64,000 bases of DNA from contig NC_086248.1 of assembly GCF_021018805.1 (NCBI RefSeq), positions 52,953,485 to 53,017,484 of the forward strand, written 5' to 3'. The position numbers were made by a program, and so were the translations under genes. Below, in pieces: positions 25,384 through 34,837 of the stretch (position 1 is its first letter; every line of letters starts with the position of its first letter). The notes under the pieces were generated by a model, which saw only the letters and a program-made list of their open reading frames with translations, did not search any database and was not told the DNA's origin. The stretch is from Prinia subflava (Eukaryota > Chordata > Aves > Passeriformes > Cisticolidae).

Positions 25384-26993
25384 GTTCAAAGGGAAATTTG
25401 TAGTGCTGTTTAATACGAGGCTAAAATTAAAAAGAAAGAAAAGAAGTCTGTGTTTTACATTAAACCAAACCTTTTTGATAAGAATGCTGGCCTGAAGCAA
25501 TTTAAGCCATGAAAAATGAACTCCCTGAGCACTCCTGTCAGAGTCTAGTGATGGAAGGATCCCTGTAAATTCTTAATCTGCCTTTCTTCATGGCAGGACA
25601 ATATAGTTCTATAGAAAGGAAGGTCAAGGAACTGAACCCCCACAGTAGGTATCCAAAAAAGCAATCAAGCTAAACTAGCAGGGAGTGGATTCCAGCTGAA
25701 CTCTGTAGTGCAGAGCTTTTCTCTTCCACCACAGGTACCTTATAGAAGGGGAAGATTCCTGGGACTGGTGGTTTAATTTCTCTGGCTACCATGCTAATCA
25801 CATACGTCCCATAATTACTGTCTTTCTTTCTTTTCCCCAGACTGTCATTCTTCTGTCTCTCAGCTCCATCCAACAGGCAGACAATGTGGACACAAAGGCT
25901 GTGCAAGCTGGCGAGGCACCTGATGGAACTCCGAAGCTCCGTGACACTCTACACTGTGCCCCACTCTTTCAAATATTTTAATTTGCATTCTTTCCCAGCA
26001 ATAGCCAAATGCTCAGGGGCTGCTTTCCATTTTCACCTCATTAGATTATATGTCTGAACATAAAAATGACTGAGAGCTGTGAACCAAATCAAGCTCCTGC
26101 AATGTGTGCTGCAAACATGCCAATCACAGTGATGACACAAGGCGAGGATTTGGCAAAAGTCATGCATGGCATTAATGTTAATTCTGTGTTTGCAGGTTAG
26201 ACCAATGTCAGCTGTATAGCAAACTCATCATCTTATTTAAGGAGCAATGATGGGTTTCCCAGAAGGCAGAAAAAAATCCTATAGCAGGCTGTGAAGAAAA
26301 GGGGTCTCTTACCAGAGGAAACAACACAGTACCAGTCAATGGAAATTGTGGAGATGGTGGCTTCCTCCATCCCAGTCAAATGTATGGGCCACCTTCTGTG
26401 GCTAGATAAGACAGAGGAAAAGGATACAAATCAGACTAAATACTAGAAGTTGGAAAAACTCTCCAAGAGGCTCTCAGATGGGTTCAGAGAGCCACTGCCT
26501 CATGGATGCACTTTGCTGACAGGGTAGGGGACTGTGAGATATTTGTTTATGGCCATGAGTGGGAATGCTGTCCTTGCTCTGTGACCATTCCCAGCTGCCC
26601 GCCTTCCCAGGGAGTTCACCTTGCACCAGCTCCAAAGGGGCTGAGGGACCATGGTGGCTTCCATGCAGGCCACAGCCTGCAAAAAAAAAAAATCAGGGAG
26701 CGCTCTGCATCTGAGAAGAGTAATTTGTGTAAGTGTGTAGAGTCCACCACTAAGTTTTGAGAAATATATTTCAAAGATGGTTTTACAGAGTGCGGTGTCC
26801 CATGCAGGGTCCTCTTGGTGAGCACTCTTACAGCCTGAGTTTTAAACTGAAGCAGGAAATTAAGAGGATTTGTTAATAAGTGTAGTGTACCTGTACAGTA
26901 ATTCCTTTTGCAATCTACCATCTTTATAAGAAGGTAAGACAATTAAGAGGTACACATCATTGTGTAATCAGGTTAAAAAATGTGGCAGAGAGG
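25384..26993. other. Unique sequence; possible conserved non-coding patch at 26040-26230
   Basis: The patch at 26040-26230 is repeat-free and rich in CATTA/TAATG-like motifs (CATTAATGTTAATTC near 26170), a texture often seen in enhancers; conservation cannot be tested here. A 108-codon minus frame at 26616-26942 has no domain. Confidence 0.3.
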
Positions 26994-27079
26994 GTTTTTT
27001 TTTGTGGGTTTTTTTTGGTGTTTTTTTTTTTTTTTTCTTTTCCACCTTTTTCGTCCCTGTCACCGCCCTCCCCCCCCCC
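26994..27079 (+). repeat. T/G low-complexity tract followed by a C-run
   Basis: T-runs broken by GGG or GG (26994-27041) are followed by pyrimidine-rich sequence ending in a run of ten C (27070-27079). Confidence 0.85.
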
Positions 27080-28738
27080 TTCAGTTGCAGAACTGGTTTT
27101 AATAAAACTCCAATATCAATTATCAATTCTTGTGTGACGTAGTATTTGGAGAAGTGCATCTCATATAATAAAAGAAAATGAGAAAATAAAATCCAAAAAC
27201 ACTGTGATAAGAAGATGTACATTGTATTTAGTTTCTTTGAAGAAAGGGGGCAGCCTGAAATGTAAGAGAAGGAACACGCAAGGGAGAAACCCACGCTGTG
27301 TCTAGCCTGCCTCATGTTCTGGGATTTCATAAGGACTGTAGTTAGAGTGACAGGAAAGCTTTTCTCTTCATCTTTGAAAAATGAGCCTGCAGCCTTCCTG
27401 GGAACCCTGATTAGGCAGCTGATTTGAAACTAATCTGCTGTGTGCGTTAACTGTGAAAATATACCTTCAAGCATTTGGCAGTTTCCTGCCTGGTTTGTGG
27501 AAGATGTGGCCCTCAATGCACACAATTTGGATTGTAATTTTCCTGTAGCTCTAGGATATGTATATTTAAGGGTCTGATAAGAAGCAGCTTCTGTATACTG
27601 GGGCAGAGAGTTTGTTGCTGGTGGATGTGTGAGACGGGAGGGGAGGGAGCACGAGGGGGTGTTGGGAGGAGAAAGCATTTCACACTGGTCCTGTATAGGA
27701 TAATGGAAACTTTTGGTCTAGGGGGGAGCTTTATTTAGGACTTGACCATGGTTTTATGGTCATAGAATCATATGTAACTGATCAATGGGCGTTTTGTATG
27801 TCCCACATTTCTGCATCTGGGGCTGCCTCAAGCCCTTACCCCCATTCCGAGTTCAGTGGCGCTCACCAGTGGTGTGTGGACTTCATGTGTGTGTGAGCTC
27901 CGAGCCTGGCACACACACAGCTTGACTCCTTCTGTAAGGGTGAGCTCAGCTCAAAGTTGTGATCCACAAACCTTTCCACTAGTGAACAAGATGAGCTCAG
28001 GTCCTCTTTGCTACATTATAGATGACAGCTCCATGTAGGAACACTTGCTCCTTGGCTCCTTTGAGTGGGAATTGGGACAACATCGAAGTGGCACAAGCTA
28101 AGAGCTTGCATAAAGAAACTGTTGACAGCAGAGCTTATAATTATACTTTTAAATTTTTGCTGCTTTCCTACTTTCATATCAGAATTTTCCATGGATATTA
28201 ATAAAACTCTCCATAGCTTACAAGCTTAAAGAGCTTTCTTTTAAGGAAAAGAACTTGCTTGTTTGGTGAGATTTCCCCGAACTAAGATGCATCAGCTCTA
28301 CTATAAATCTAAATTCTTGCATTTTTCTTTATATTCTTTGGCAAGGACTCACTCATATTCCTAGATTCTTAAAGCCAGGTGGAGGAAAAGAGCTGAATAT
28401 GTAAATGGTTCCCTGGCTGAAAAAGCTAGGGCAGAAATTTCAAAGCATGCATTGTCAAAATCCTTTAAACTAAAAAATCATAAGTCAGCCGCTTGCCTAT
28501 AACAAAACTATCTTCTAGTATTTTATTTTATCATTGAGCACTATCGTCTTTGAAGTGACTACTGAGACTGGCCAGCTTTATTAATGACCTCATAGCTGAT
28601 AAATTTTGCAGCTAAGTGTCTTACTGCCTGTGAGGTAACGTTGGAGAAGCAGATAAGTGCGTCTGTCTGACTGACTGTAAGAATTGCACTTTTGTGAGCT
28701 TCCCTCTTAATTCTTTCCTTTAAGGAACACTACAGCCA
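27080..28738. other. Unique sequence, no feature seen
   Basis: A CATAGAATCAT string near 27761 recalls a CR1 end, but neighbouring bases do not follow the family. An 82-codon minus frame at 27430-27678 has no domain. Confidence 0.45.
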
Positions 28739-28945
28739 GGGTTTTTTTGTTTGTTTGTTTGTTTGTTTGTTTGTTTTTTGGTTTGTGGGGTTTTTTTGGT
28801 TTTTTGTTTGTTTGGTTGGTTGGTTTTTTTTGGTTTTTTTGGTTTTTTTTTTTGTGTGTGTGTGTGTGGTTTTTTTCGGGGTTTTTGTTTTTTGTTTTTT
28901 TTTTTTGGTTTTGTTTTGGTGGGGGTTTTTTTTGGGTTTTTTTTT
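28739..28945 (+). repeat. G/T-only low-complexity tract starting with (GTTT)n
   Basis: About 207 bases contain only G and T except one C at 28877, and no A. It starts as a GTTT microsatellite (28747-28776) and then drifts through GGTTTTTTT and GT-repeat blocks and short G-runs. Strand composition is completely skewed: A/C only on the minus strand. Open frames across it (up to 118 codons) are artefacts. Confidence 0.93.
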
Positions 28946-30204
28946 AATTTTCTTTTTTTTTTATTATCTGCACTGTTAACTACAGTTCTCTGGGGCATGT
29001 TATAAACAGAATGTATAATATATTTATTGTTCTGGTTGACCTGTAGATGGGCTCCCTCATAAATGTAAGAAGGCACTCAGCAAGTTTTAAACAAGAGGAG
29101 GAAATACTGCTGAAAGGAATGAGCAGTCTTGCAAACCGTGACATAAAATTCATCTGATTAAGTAAACACAGTAAAAAAATTACAGAGATCGCTAGACCTA
29201 TGTCAGCATTGGGAACTGGGGGCCTCTGGAAGTGTTTCTGTGAAAACTATCTTCAAAAGAGGTCTTTCCAAGCAGTAAGATTATGGATGAGGGAGTTGGA
29301 TTGTGAGGCAAATTTTTAATTATTCTGAAAGAGAAAATGCAAAGGTTTGGGGACAGAGAGTGTGGGGGAAATGAGCCTTCCAGCAATGAAGCCTGCCAAA
29401 CATATCTACTTACTTCATGTAGGATGCTCAGTAACAGAGAGAGGACCAAACAGCAGCAGGCTGACTGTCCATTCATACATTACCTGTTTCTGAGTGGCAT
29501 CAAAAATTTCACAGGAAAAGTAGATAACGTGCCATAGTAGACAGTCCAAAGTAACTAATTTGGAGAGAAAGTCTCTCCCTAATCAATAATGTTTGACTTT
29601 TGTGTTATATGGTATCTTTTGTTTTGTAAATGTTTTCTGTGAAAACTCTTTGCCCATTTTAAACATCTCATCTGGTTTTGATTCCTAGGAAAACTCTGGG
29701 CTGAGCTGAAACTTATGGCTGTACTTGCCTTTATTGGTGCTAAATATTTTGCCTGATAATTATGTTGGATATCCTTCTTTCTTTTATTTTTTTTTCAAGT
29801 GAATGAGTAGTAGGAATATAGTTGGCCACAGCTCTATTAATAAAACCAAATTCAAGTAGAGAATGTATTTTTGCTGGAATGAAAATTGCTTAATAAAACT
29901 GTCAGAGTCACTATAATTTGTTACAAAAGAAAACTGGAAAAAATGTTCCAGAAACACAAAAAGTCCCATCTTGCATTTCATTTTGAAATCTTATTTCATT
30001 TCAACTTTATTTGATTTTATATTATGTTTTTAGAGTCTCATATTAAATATTCTGATACTCCTGGATCAAGTTGTATTTTCAGAATGCTCATTTATGAATG
30101 ACTTGGAAATTTTCAGTTCTTGCTGTGATTCAGAACAGCAGCTTTGCAATACAAAACAGAGCATCCCAAAATGGAGTTTTTATCCTCAGCTACAGCTTTG
30201 CTAC
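28946..30204. other. Unique AT-rich sequence, no feature seen
   Basis: The longest frame is 92 codons (29198-29476, minus) and has no domain. No transposon signature was recognised. Confidence 0.5.
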
Positions 30205-30900
30205 AAGTCATAGAATCACAGAGTGGTTTGAGTTAGAAACCATATCCTTAGAGATCATCTACTTCCAAACCCACCTTCCACTATACCAGCTTGCTCAAAG
30301 CCCCATCCAACCTGGCCTTGAAAAATTCCAGAGTCAGGGCACCCACAGCTTGTCTGGGCAACATGTTCCTGTGCTTCACCATCCTTAGAAGGATTTTATC
30401 CTAAGAATTTCATTCTAATATCTAATACAATATCTAATCTAAACATGGCCTGGTCCAGTTTAAAGCTATTCCCCCTTGTCCTCTCACTCCATGCCTTCAT
30501 ACAATGGCCCTCTCCGGATCTCTTCTAGGCCTCTTTCAGGTACTGGAAGGGCACAAGGAGGTCAATCTGAAGCCTTCTCTTCTCCAGGCTGAACAAGGCC
30601 CTGTCTCTCAGCCTGTATTCACAGAAGTGCTCCAGCCCTCTGATCATATTCCTGGCTTTCCTCTGGACCCTCTCCAACACATCAGTATCCTTCCTGTGCT
30701 GGGATCCCAGAGCTGGACGCAGCACTGGAGGTATGGTCCCACAAGAGTGTAACTATAGAAGCTTTTCTTGTCGCCCTTGATGTCCCTGGCCAAATGACAC
30801 ACCATCAGGGCTCTCACTTTCCTAAACTGTCTCAGCAGCCAGATCCCTGAATGCAAAGACAATTTCTCTGTGTTCCTCCCAGGCTACCCGTTCTTGCCTT
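30205..30900 (-). mobile_element. CR1 LINE copy with internal deletion of the reverse-transcriptase core
   Basis: Read on the minus strand from 30900, the sequence encodes a degraded CR1 ORF2 stretch (WEEHREIV...FRDL, then HLARDIKGDKKSFYSY). At about 30763 it jumps directly to the C-terminal region (LVGPYLQCCVQLWDPS; in another frame VLERVQRKARNMIRGLEH...LFSLEKRRL...FQYLKEA). It then continues through the 3' UTR to the antisense tail 'tcatagaatcacagagtgg' near 30209. In full-length avian CR1, roughly 400 codons holding the reverse-transcriptase catalytic motifs lie between these two blocks; here they are missing. Both neighbouring blocks are otherwise typical. Stops and frameshifts make the copy inactive. 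The remaining blocks are clearly avian CR1; the exact deletion length is from memory of the family. Confidence 0.9.
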
Positions 30901-30959
30901 CACTCTCTGTATTATGTGCCAGTCATTGTTTCCTCTCTGTCCTCGCTTTCAGTCTTAAT

Positions 30960-31110
30960 TTTTTCACTGAGTCATTGAAATGGAATTATCCTGTGTGCTG
31001 CATAATAATTAACACCCATCTCTGGACTTCTGTTTTCACTCTATTCTGTTATAAATTGTCCAGAACTAAGCAAAGTTATTCCAGATATTAATGACATATA
31101 ACGTTATTCA
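30960..31110 (-). repeat. Possible ancient CR1 remnant
   Basis: 'catctctggacttctgttttcactctattctg' and 'ttgtccagaactaagcaaagttattccagatatt' loosely follow the antisense amniote CR1 order ('tctggact...', 'ccagaactggacacagtactccagat'). Divergence is high and this may be chance. Confidence 0.3.
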
Positions 31111-31982
31111 CATCTTCATAACTTTATCATAACTTTTATATTATCTTTCTTAAATTTGATTATATTAGAGTTAATAGAACTTCATTAAATAAGCTGTATC
31201 GCATGCACACCCATACACACAGCTTTACTCTGCAACTTCACTCTCCAGGGAGAAGCTGAGATATTTTTCTTGGATGCTTATTCATGGACACCTTACTTTT
31301 GATATTCTTTGGACACTACTTGACATTTATCACCTCTGACTTTTATGTACCTTTTGTTGCCAAGGTGGGAAAATTTTATAAGTGTTACTGCTGGCTGTGT
31401 ATTGTCTTTTCTGCTCAAGAGGATGGGGTGAGCACTTGTACTGGAGCTCCCACTTAGCAATCATCCATCCTCACAGTATTAAGTCACAGTTTGCATTTAG
31501 TATTTCTAACTTATTTTTTGACATTTCTGTCAATGATCCTTGGTTTTATCATCATGGTTTACTGAATAGTGCTTACAGAGCATGTTATCCCTCTTAGGGC
31601 ACTGAGGATGATGCCTCAAAACTCCTCCCAGCTCTGGAAATAGATACTCATTGCACTTTATCTAACCTAGATCTAGACAGCAGAAAAAATGAATTGCATA
31701 GTACAGCTATGTGCACTTAATGAGGAAGCTGACAAAATACAGGCCTTGGTTGTGAAATGCCTCCTCAAAAAGAAGTTATTTATAGTCCAGCTGAGTGCCT
31801 ATATCCATGGTCACCTGTCTCATGTTGACACTACATCCCATCCAAAAGAGGATCTGTCTATTATTCAGCATTGCTTGCAGTATGTGGCTTGGGTGTACAG
31901 GCCTCTTGCTGGCTGCATTTTCCAGATGGACACAGAACCATCTGTTGAAATTGGTGTCTGAGTTCTTGAGTAGGATATGAGA
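31111..31982. other. Unique sequence, no feature seen
   Basis: A 90-codon plus frame (31689-31961) has no domain and runs into the downstream hexamer array on the opposite strand. No repeat family is recognised. Confidence 0.45.
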
Positions 31983-32154
31983 CCCTCTCCCTCTCCCTCT
32001 CCCTCTCCCTCTCCCTCTCCCTCTCCCTCTCCCTCTCCCTCTCCCTCTCCCTCTCCCTCTCCCTCTCCCTCTCCCTCTCCCTCTCCCTCTCCCTCTCCCT
32101 CTCCCTCTCCCTCTCCCTCTCCCTCTCCCTCTCCCTCTCCCTCTCCCTCTCCCT
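31983..32154 (+). repeat. (CCCTCT)n hexanucleotide array, about 28.7 perfect units
   Basis: 172 bp of uninterrupted CCCTCT with pyrimidines on the plus strand. The complementary strand is (AGAGGG)n, with G-triplets every six bases separated by 3-nt AGA loops, the classical pattern for intramolecular G-quadruplex formation; the C strand fits an i-motif. Open frames encoding Ser-Pro and Arg-Glu dipeptides are by-products of the hexamer. Confidence 0.98.
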
Positions 32155-33989
32155 TTTCCTCACTTTAAAATTATTAGGACCTACTTTTTGTTTTGTATTG
32201 ACATGCCACCAATACAGGTAAGAATTTTGGATGGAGAAAGTAGCTGAACTGTCCCAACATTTCTCTCACAAGAGCCAGATATACAGAACACTCATACACT
32301 GTGGAAAACTCCATCTGAAGTTAGTCCCTGACTCAGGCAGAGCAGAATTACTGTTAGGTGACTGTCCCAAAAACGAGGTTTTATTTAGTATGGGATGGTC
32401 ATCAGTGTTTGTCTTGTTCTTCAGTCTCATGTACCTGGGAAACTCCACTAAGTGCACAGTCTCTAGAGCTAGCATAGTTCTACAGGAGATCTCATGTAAG
32501 GTGAATCAAGATTTAAAAATCCCTGACAGTGCTACAGAAGTATTTCAGACTTCCGTTAGTTACTTGTTTACACATTAGTTACTTACTCACCCCGTTGCTT
32601 ACACACCTTGCATTCCACACCTCTGCACCAGACTGTGTAGCTTCAGCTTCTTGTTTAACTCTTTTGCTGTGCTCAGCAAAGAAATATAGTCCATAAAGTG
32701 AATCATTCACTTCTGCAGCATGTGGGAGTTAAATATGTTATAAACAAGTCTTGGGACTCTGAGCCCTCAAGCCTGATCTCATTCTCTCCCTAATATTTAG
32801 ACGTGACAGGGCTACTGATGAGCTCTGGCCACTCTATACTGCCAATGAAAAATGCTTTATGCCCCCCAGCACTCCTGTCTGCTTTAATTAGTTCATAATC
32901 TCATTGGAAGGATGTAGCAGCACCAGCTGCAATGAGGTTTCTAGTCTGTAGCTAAGGCTCAGTAAAACAGTAAGGTAACCAGCACTAAGTTTCAGAAAAG
33001 AAAGCAGCAAACCTCTTGATCCCTCTCGGTTACAAATTTTCAGACAGTGGTGACAGTGTGCAGTGAAGGACCTGACCCTGCTTTCCGATAGGGCTTCCCC
33101 TACGCAGTGTTTGTACTCCACAGGCACAGAACAGCTGCAGGGAGAAAAAAGTGGGCATTTCTGGGCATATCTGAGGAGATACAGAATCTGCATTCTTCTT
33201 CCAGCCTTGCCAGACTGGGCTAGTTTTATTTTGGAAGCTGCAGAGTAGCTTTGCTTGCTAGTTTGAGACTGGTGGTGCACTACTGTGTGAGTGTGTGTCT
33301 TTTGTGGGCAGCGTTTGTTGCACATATGGTCTGGAGGCTGCAAAACTGCAGCAAGGAACGGGCTGAGCCTCAACTCATAAGTGTTCTCTGGCAGTACAGT
33401 ACAAATTGTATAGACAAGGAGAGGCCTGAACCCAGACCATTATGACAAAGGCAGGACAGAGATCTGAAATGCTGTTGTTTCTTGTTTTTTGTTTCTTTCA
33501 GAAATTACTCTGTGCCACAGTAAATATGGCTAACAGCTCTGCCTGCCAGCTCAGAGTGCTGGCTAAGGGAGCTCACATCTGCCTACAATCGACTGTGTAG
33601 ACACATCCTACATGGCTTCTGTACTGGAGCTGGCTCCTCTACTCCTAGCTCTAAACAGAGGCAGAGTTCACGTGTGTCCATTTACATCCACACCTATAAG
33701 CACACCCAAATGTAGGCTTTATGGGAATTAGCCTTTTCCTGAGGTGTGAAAATTTTTTTTAGGTCCGGCAGCCATATGAATTCACTATAATAGGTTGTAA
33801 TTGGGCATGTCCTGGCTTGTTTGCACTCTTAATAACAACACAGCCTTCATAATTTGACACAGATACAACCCATTCTGTCACAATGGTAGTTTGCCAAGAT
33901 TTACTCTTTTAACAAGGAACACAGATTCTTTTAGTGTCTGAAAGCTAATGAGGAGGGATTTCCAAGTGCAATGTGATTACACAGAAATG
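32155..33989. other. Unique sequence, no gene recognised
   Basis: The longest non-repeat frame of the window lies here (161 codons, minus, 32888-33373). It encodes no domain I recognise, has uneven composition, and overlaps plus-strand frames. I do not call it a gene. Confidence 0.45.
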
Positions 33990-34442
33990 CTCTTTTCTTT
34001 TCTTTTCTTTTCTTTTCTTTTCTTTTCTTTTCTTTTCTTTTCTTTTCTTTTCTTTTCTTTTCTTTTCTTTTCTTTTCTTTTCTTTTCTTTTCTTTTCTTT
34101 TCTTTTCTTTTCTTTTCTTTTCTTTTCTTTTCTTTTCTTTTCTTTTCTTTTCTTTTCTTTTCTTTTCTTTTCTTTTCTTTTCTTTTCTTTTCTTTTCTTT
34201 TCTTTTCTTTTCTTTTCTTTTCTTTTCTTTTCTTTTCTTTTCTTTTCTTTTCTTTTCTTTTCTTTTCTTTTCTTTTCTTTTCTTTTCTTTTCTTTTCTTT
34301 TCTTTTCTTTTCTTTTCTTTTCTTTTCTTTTCTTTTCTTTTCTTTTCTTTTCTTTTCTTTTCTTTTCTTTTCTTTTCTTTTCTTTTCTTTTCTTTTCTTT
34401 TCTTTTCTTTTCTTTTCTTTTCTTTTCTTTTCTTTTCTTTTC
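33990..34442 (+). repeat. (TTTTC)n pentanucleotide array, about 90 perfect units
   Basis: First block of a compound array: roughly 450 bp of uninterrupted TTTTC with pyrimidines on the plus strand. It passes into a mixed zone at 34443-34499. Open frames of Phe-Ser-Leu (plus) and Lys-Arg-Glu (minus) are artefacts. Confidence 0.98.
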
Positions 34443-34499
34443 TCTTCTTTTCTTTTCTTTTCTCTTCTTTTCTCTTCTTTTCTCTTCTTTTTCCTTTTT
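34443..34499 (+). repeat. Transition zone of the compound pentamer array
   Basis: Units alternate between TCTTT and the one-base variant TCTCT in a 10-bp higher-order pattern, then degrade into TTTTTCC before the TCCTC block begins. These intermediates fit stepwise T-to-C changes in the parental TTTTC unit. Confidence 0.9.
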
Positions 34500-34837
34500 C
34501 TCCTCTCCTCTCCTCTCCTCTCCTCTCCTCTCCTCTCCTCTCCTCTCCTCTCCTCTCCTCTCCTCTCCTCTCCTCTCCTCTCCTCTCCTCTCCTCTCCTC
34601 TCCTCTCCTCTCCTCTCCTCTCCTCTCCTCTCCTCTCCTCTCCTCTCCTCTCCTCTCCTCTCCTCTCCTCTCCTCTCCTCTCCTCTCCTCTCCTCTCCTC
34701 TCCTCTCCTCTCCTCTCCTCTCCTCTCCTCTCCTCTCCTCTCCTCTCCTCTCCTCTCCTCTCCTCTCCTCTCCTCTCCTCTCCTCTCCTCTCCTCTCCTC
34801 TCCTCTCCTCTCCTCTCCTCTCCTCTCCTTTCTTTTT
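34500..34837 (+). repeat. (TCCTC)n pentanucleotide array, about 66 perfect units
   Basis: Second block of the compound array, uninterrupted to 34829, with a short T-rich edge to 34837. Same strand polarity and same 5-bp period as the first block, but with two T-to-C differences per unit. Confidence 0.98.

Noticed and set aside
27758..27772. CATAGAATCAT string resembling a CR1 end
   Set aside because: Neighbouring bases do not follow any CR1 3' UTR, so it is too short to call.
32888..33373. 161-codon minus-strand open frame
   Set aside because: Longest frame outside repeats, but it has no domain or signal features and overlaps plus-strand frames; expected by chance in 64 kb.
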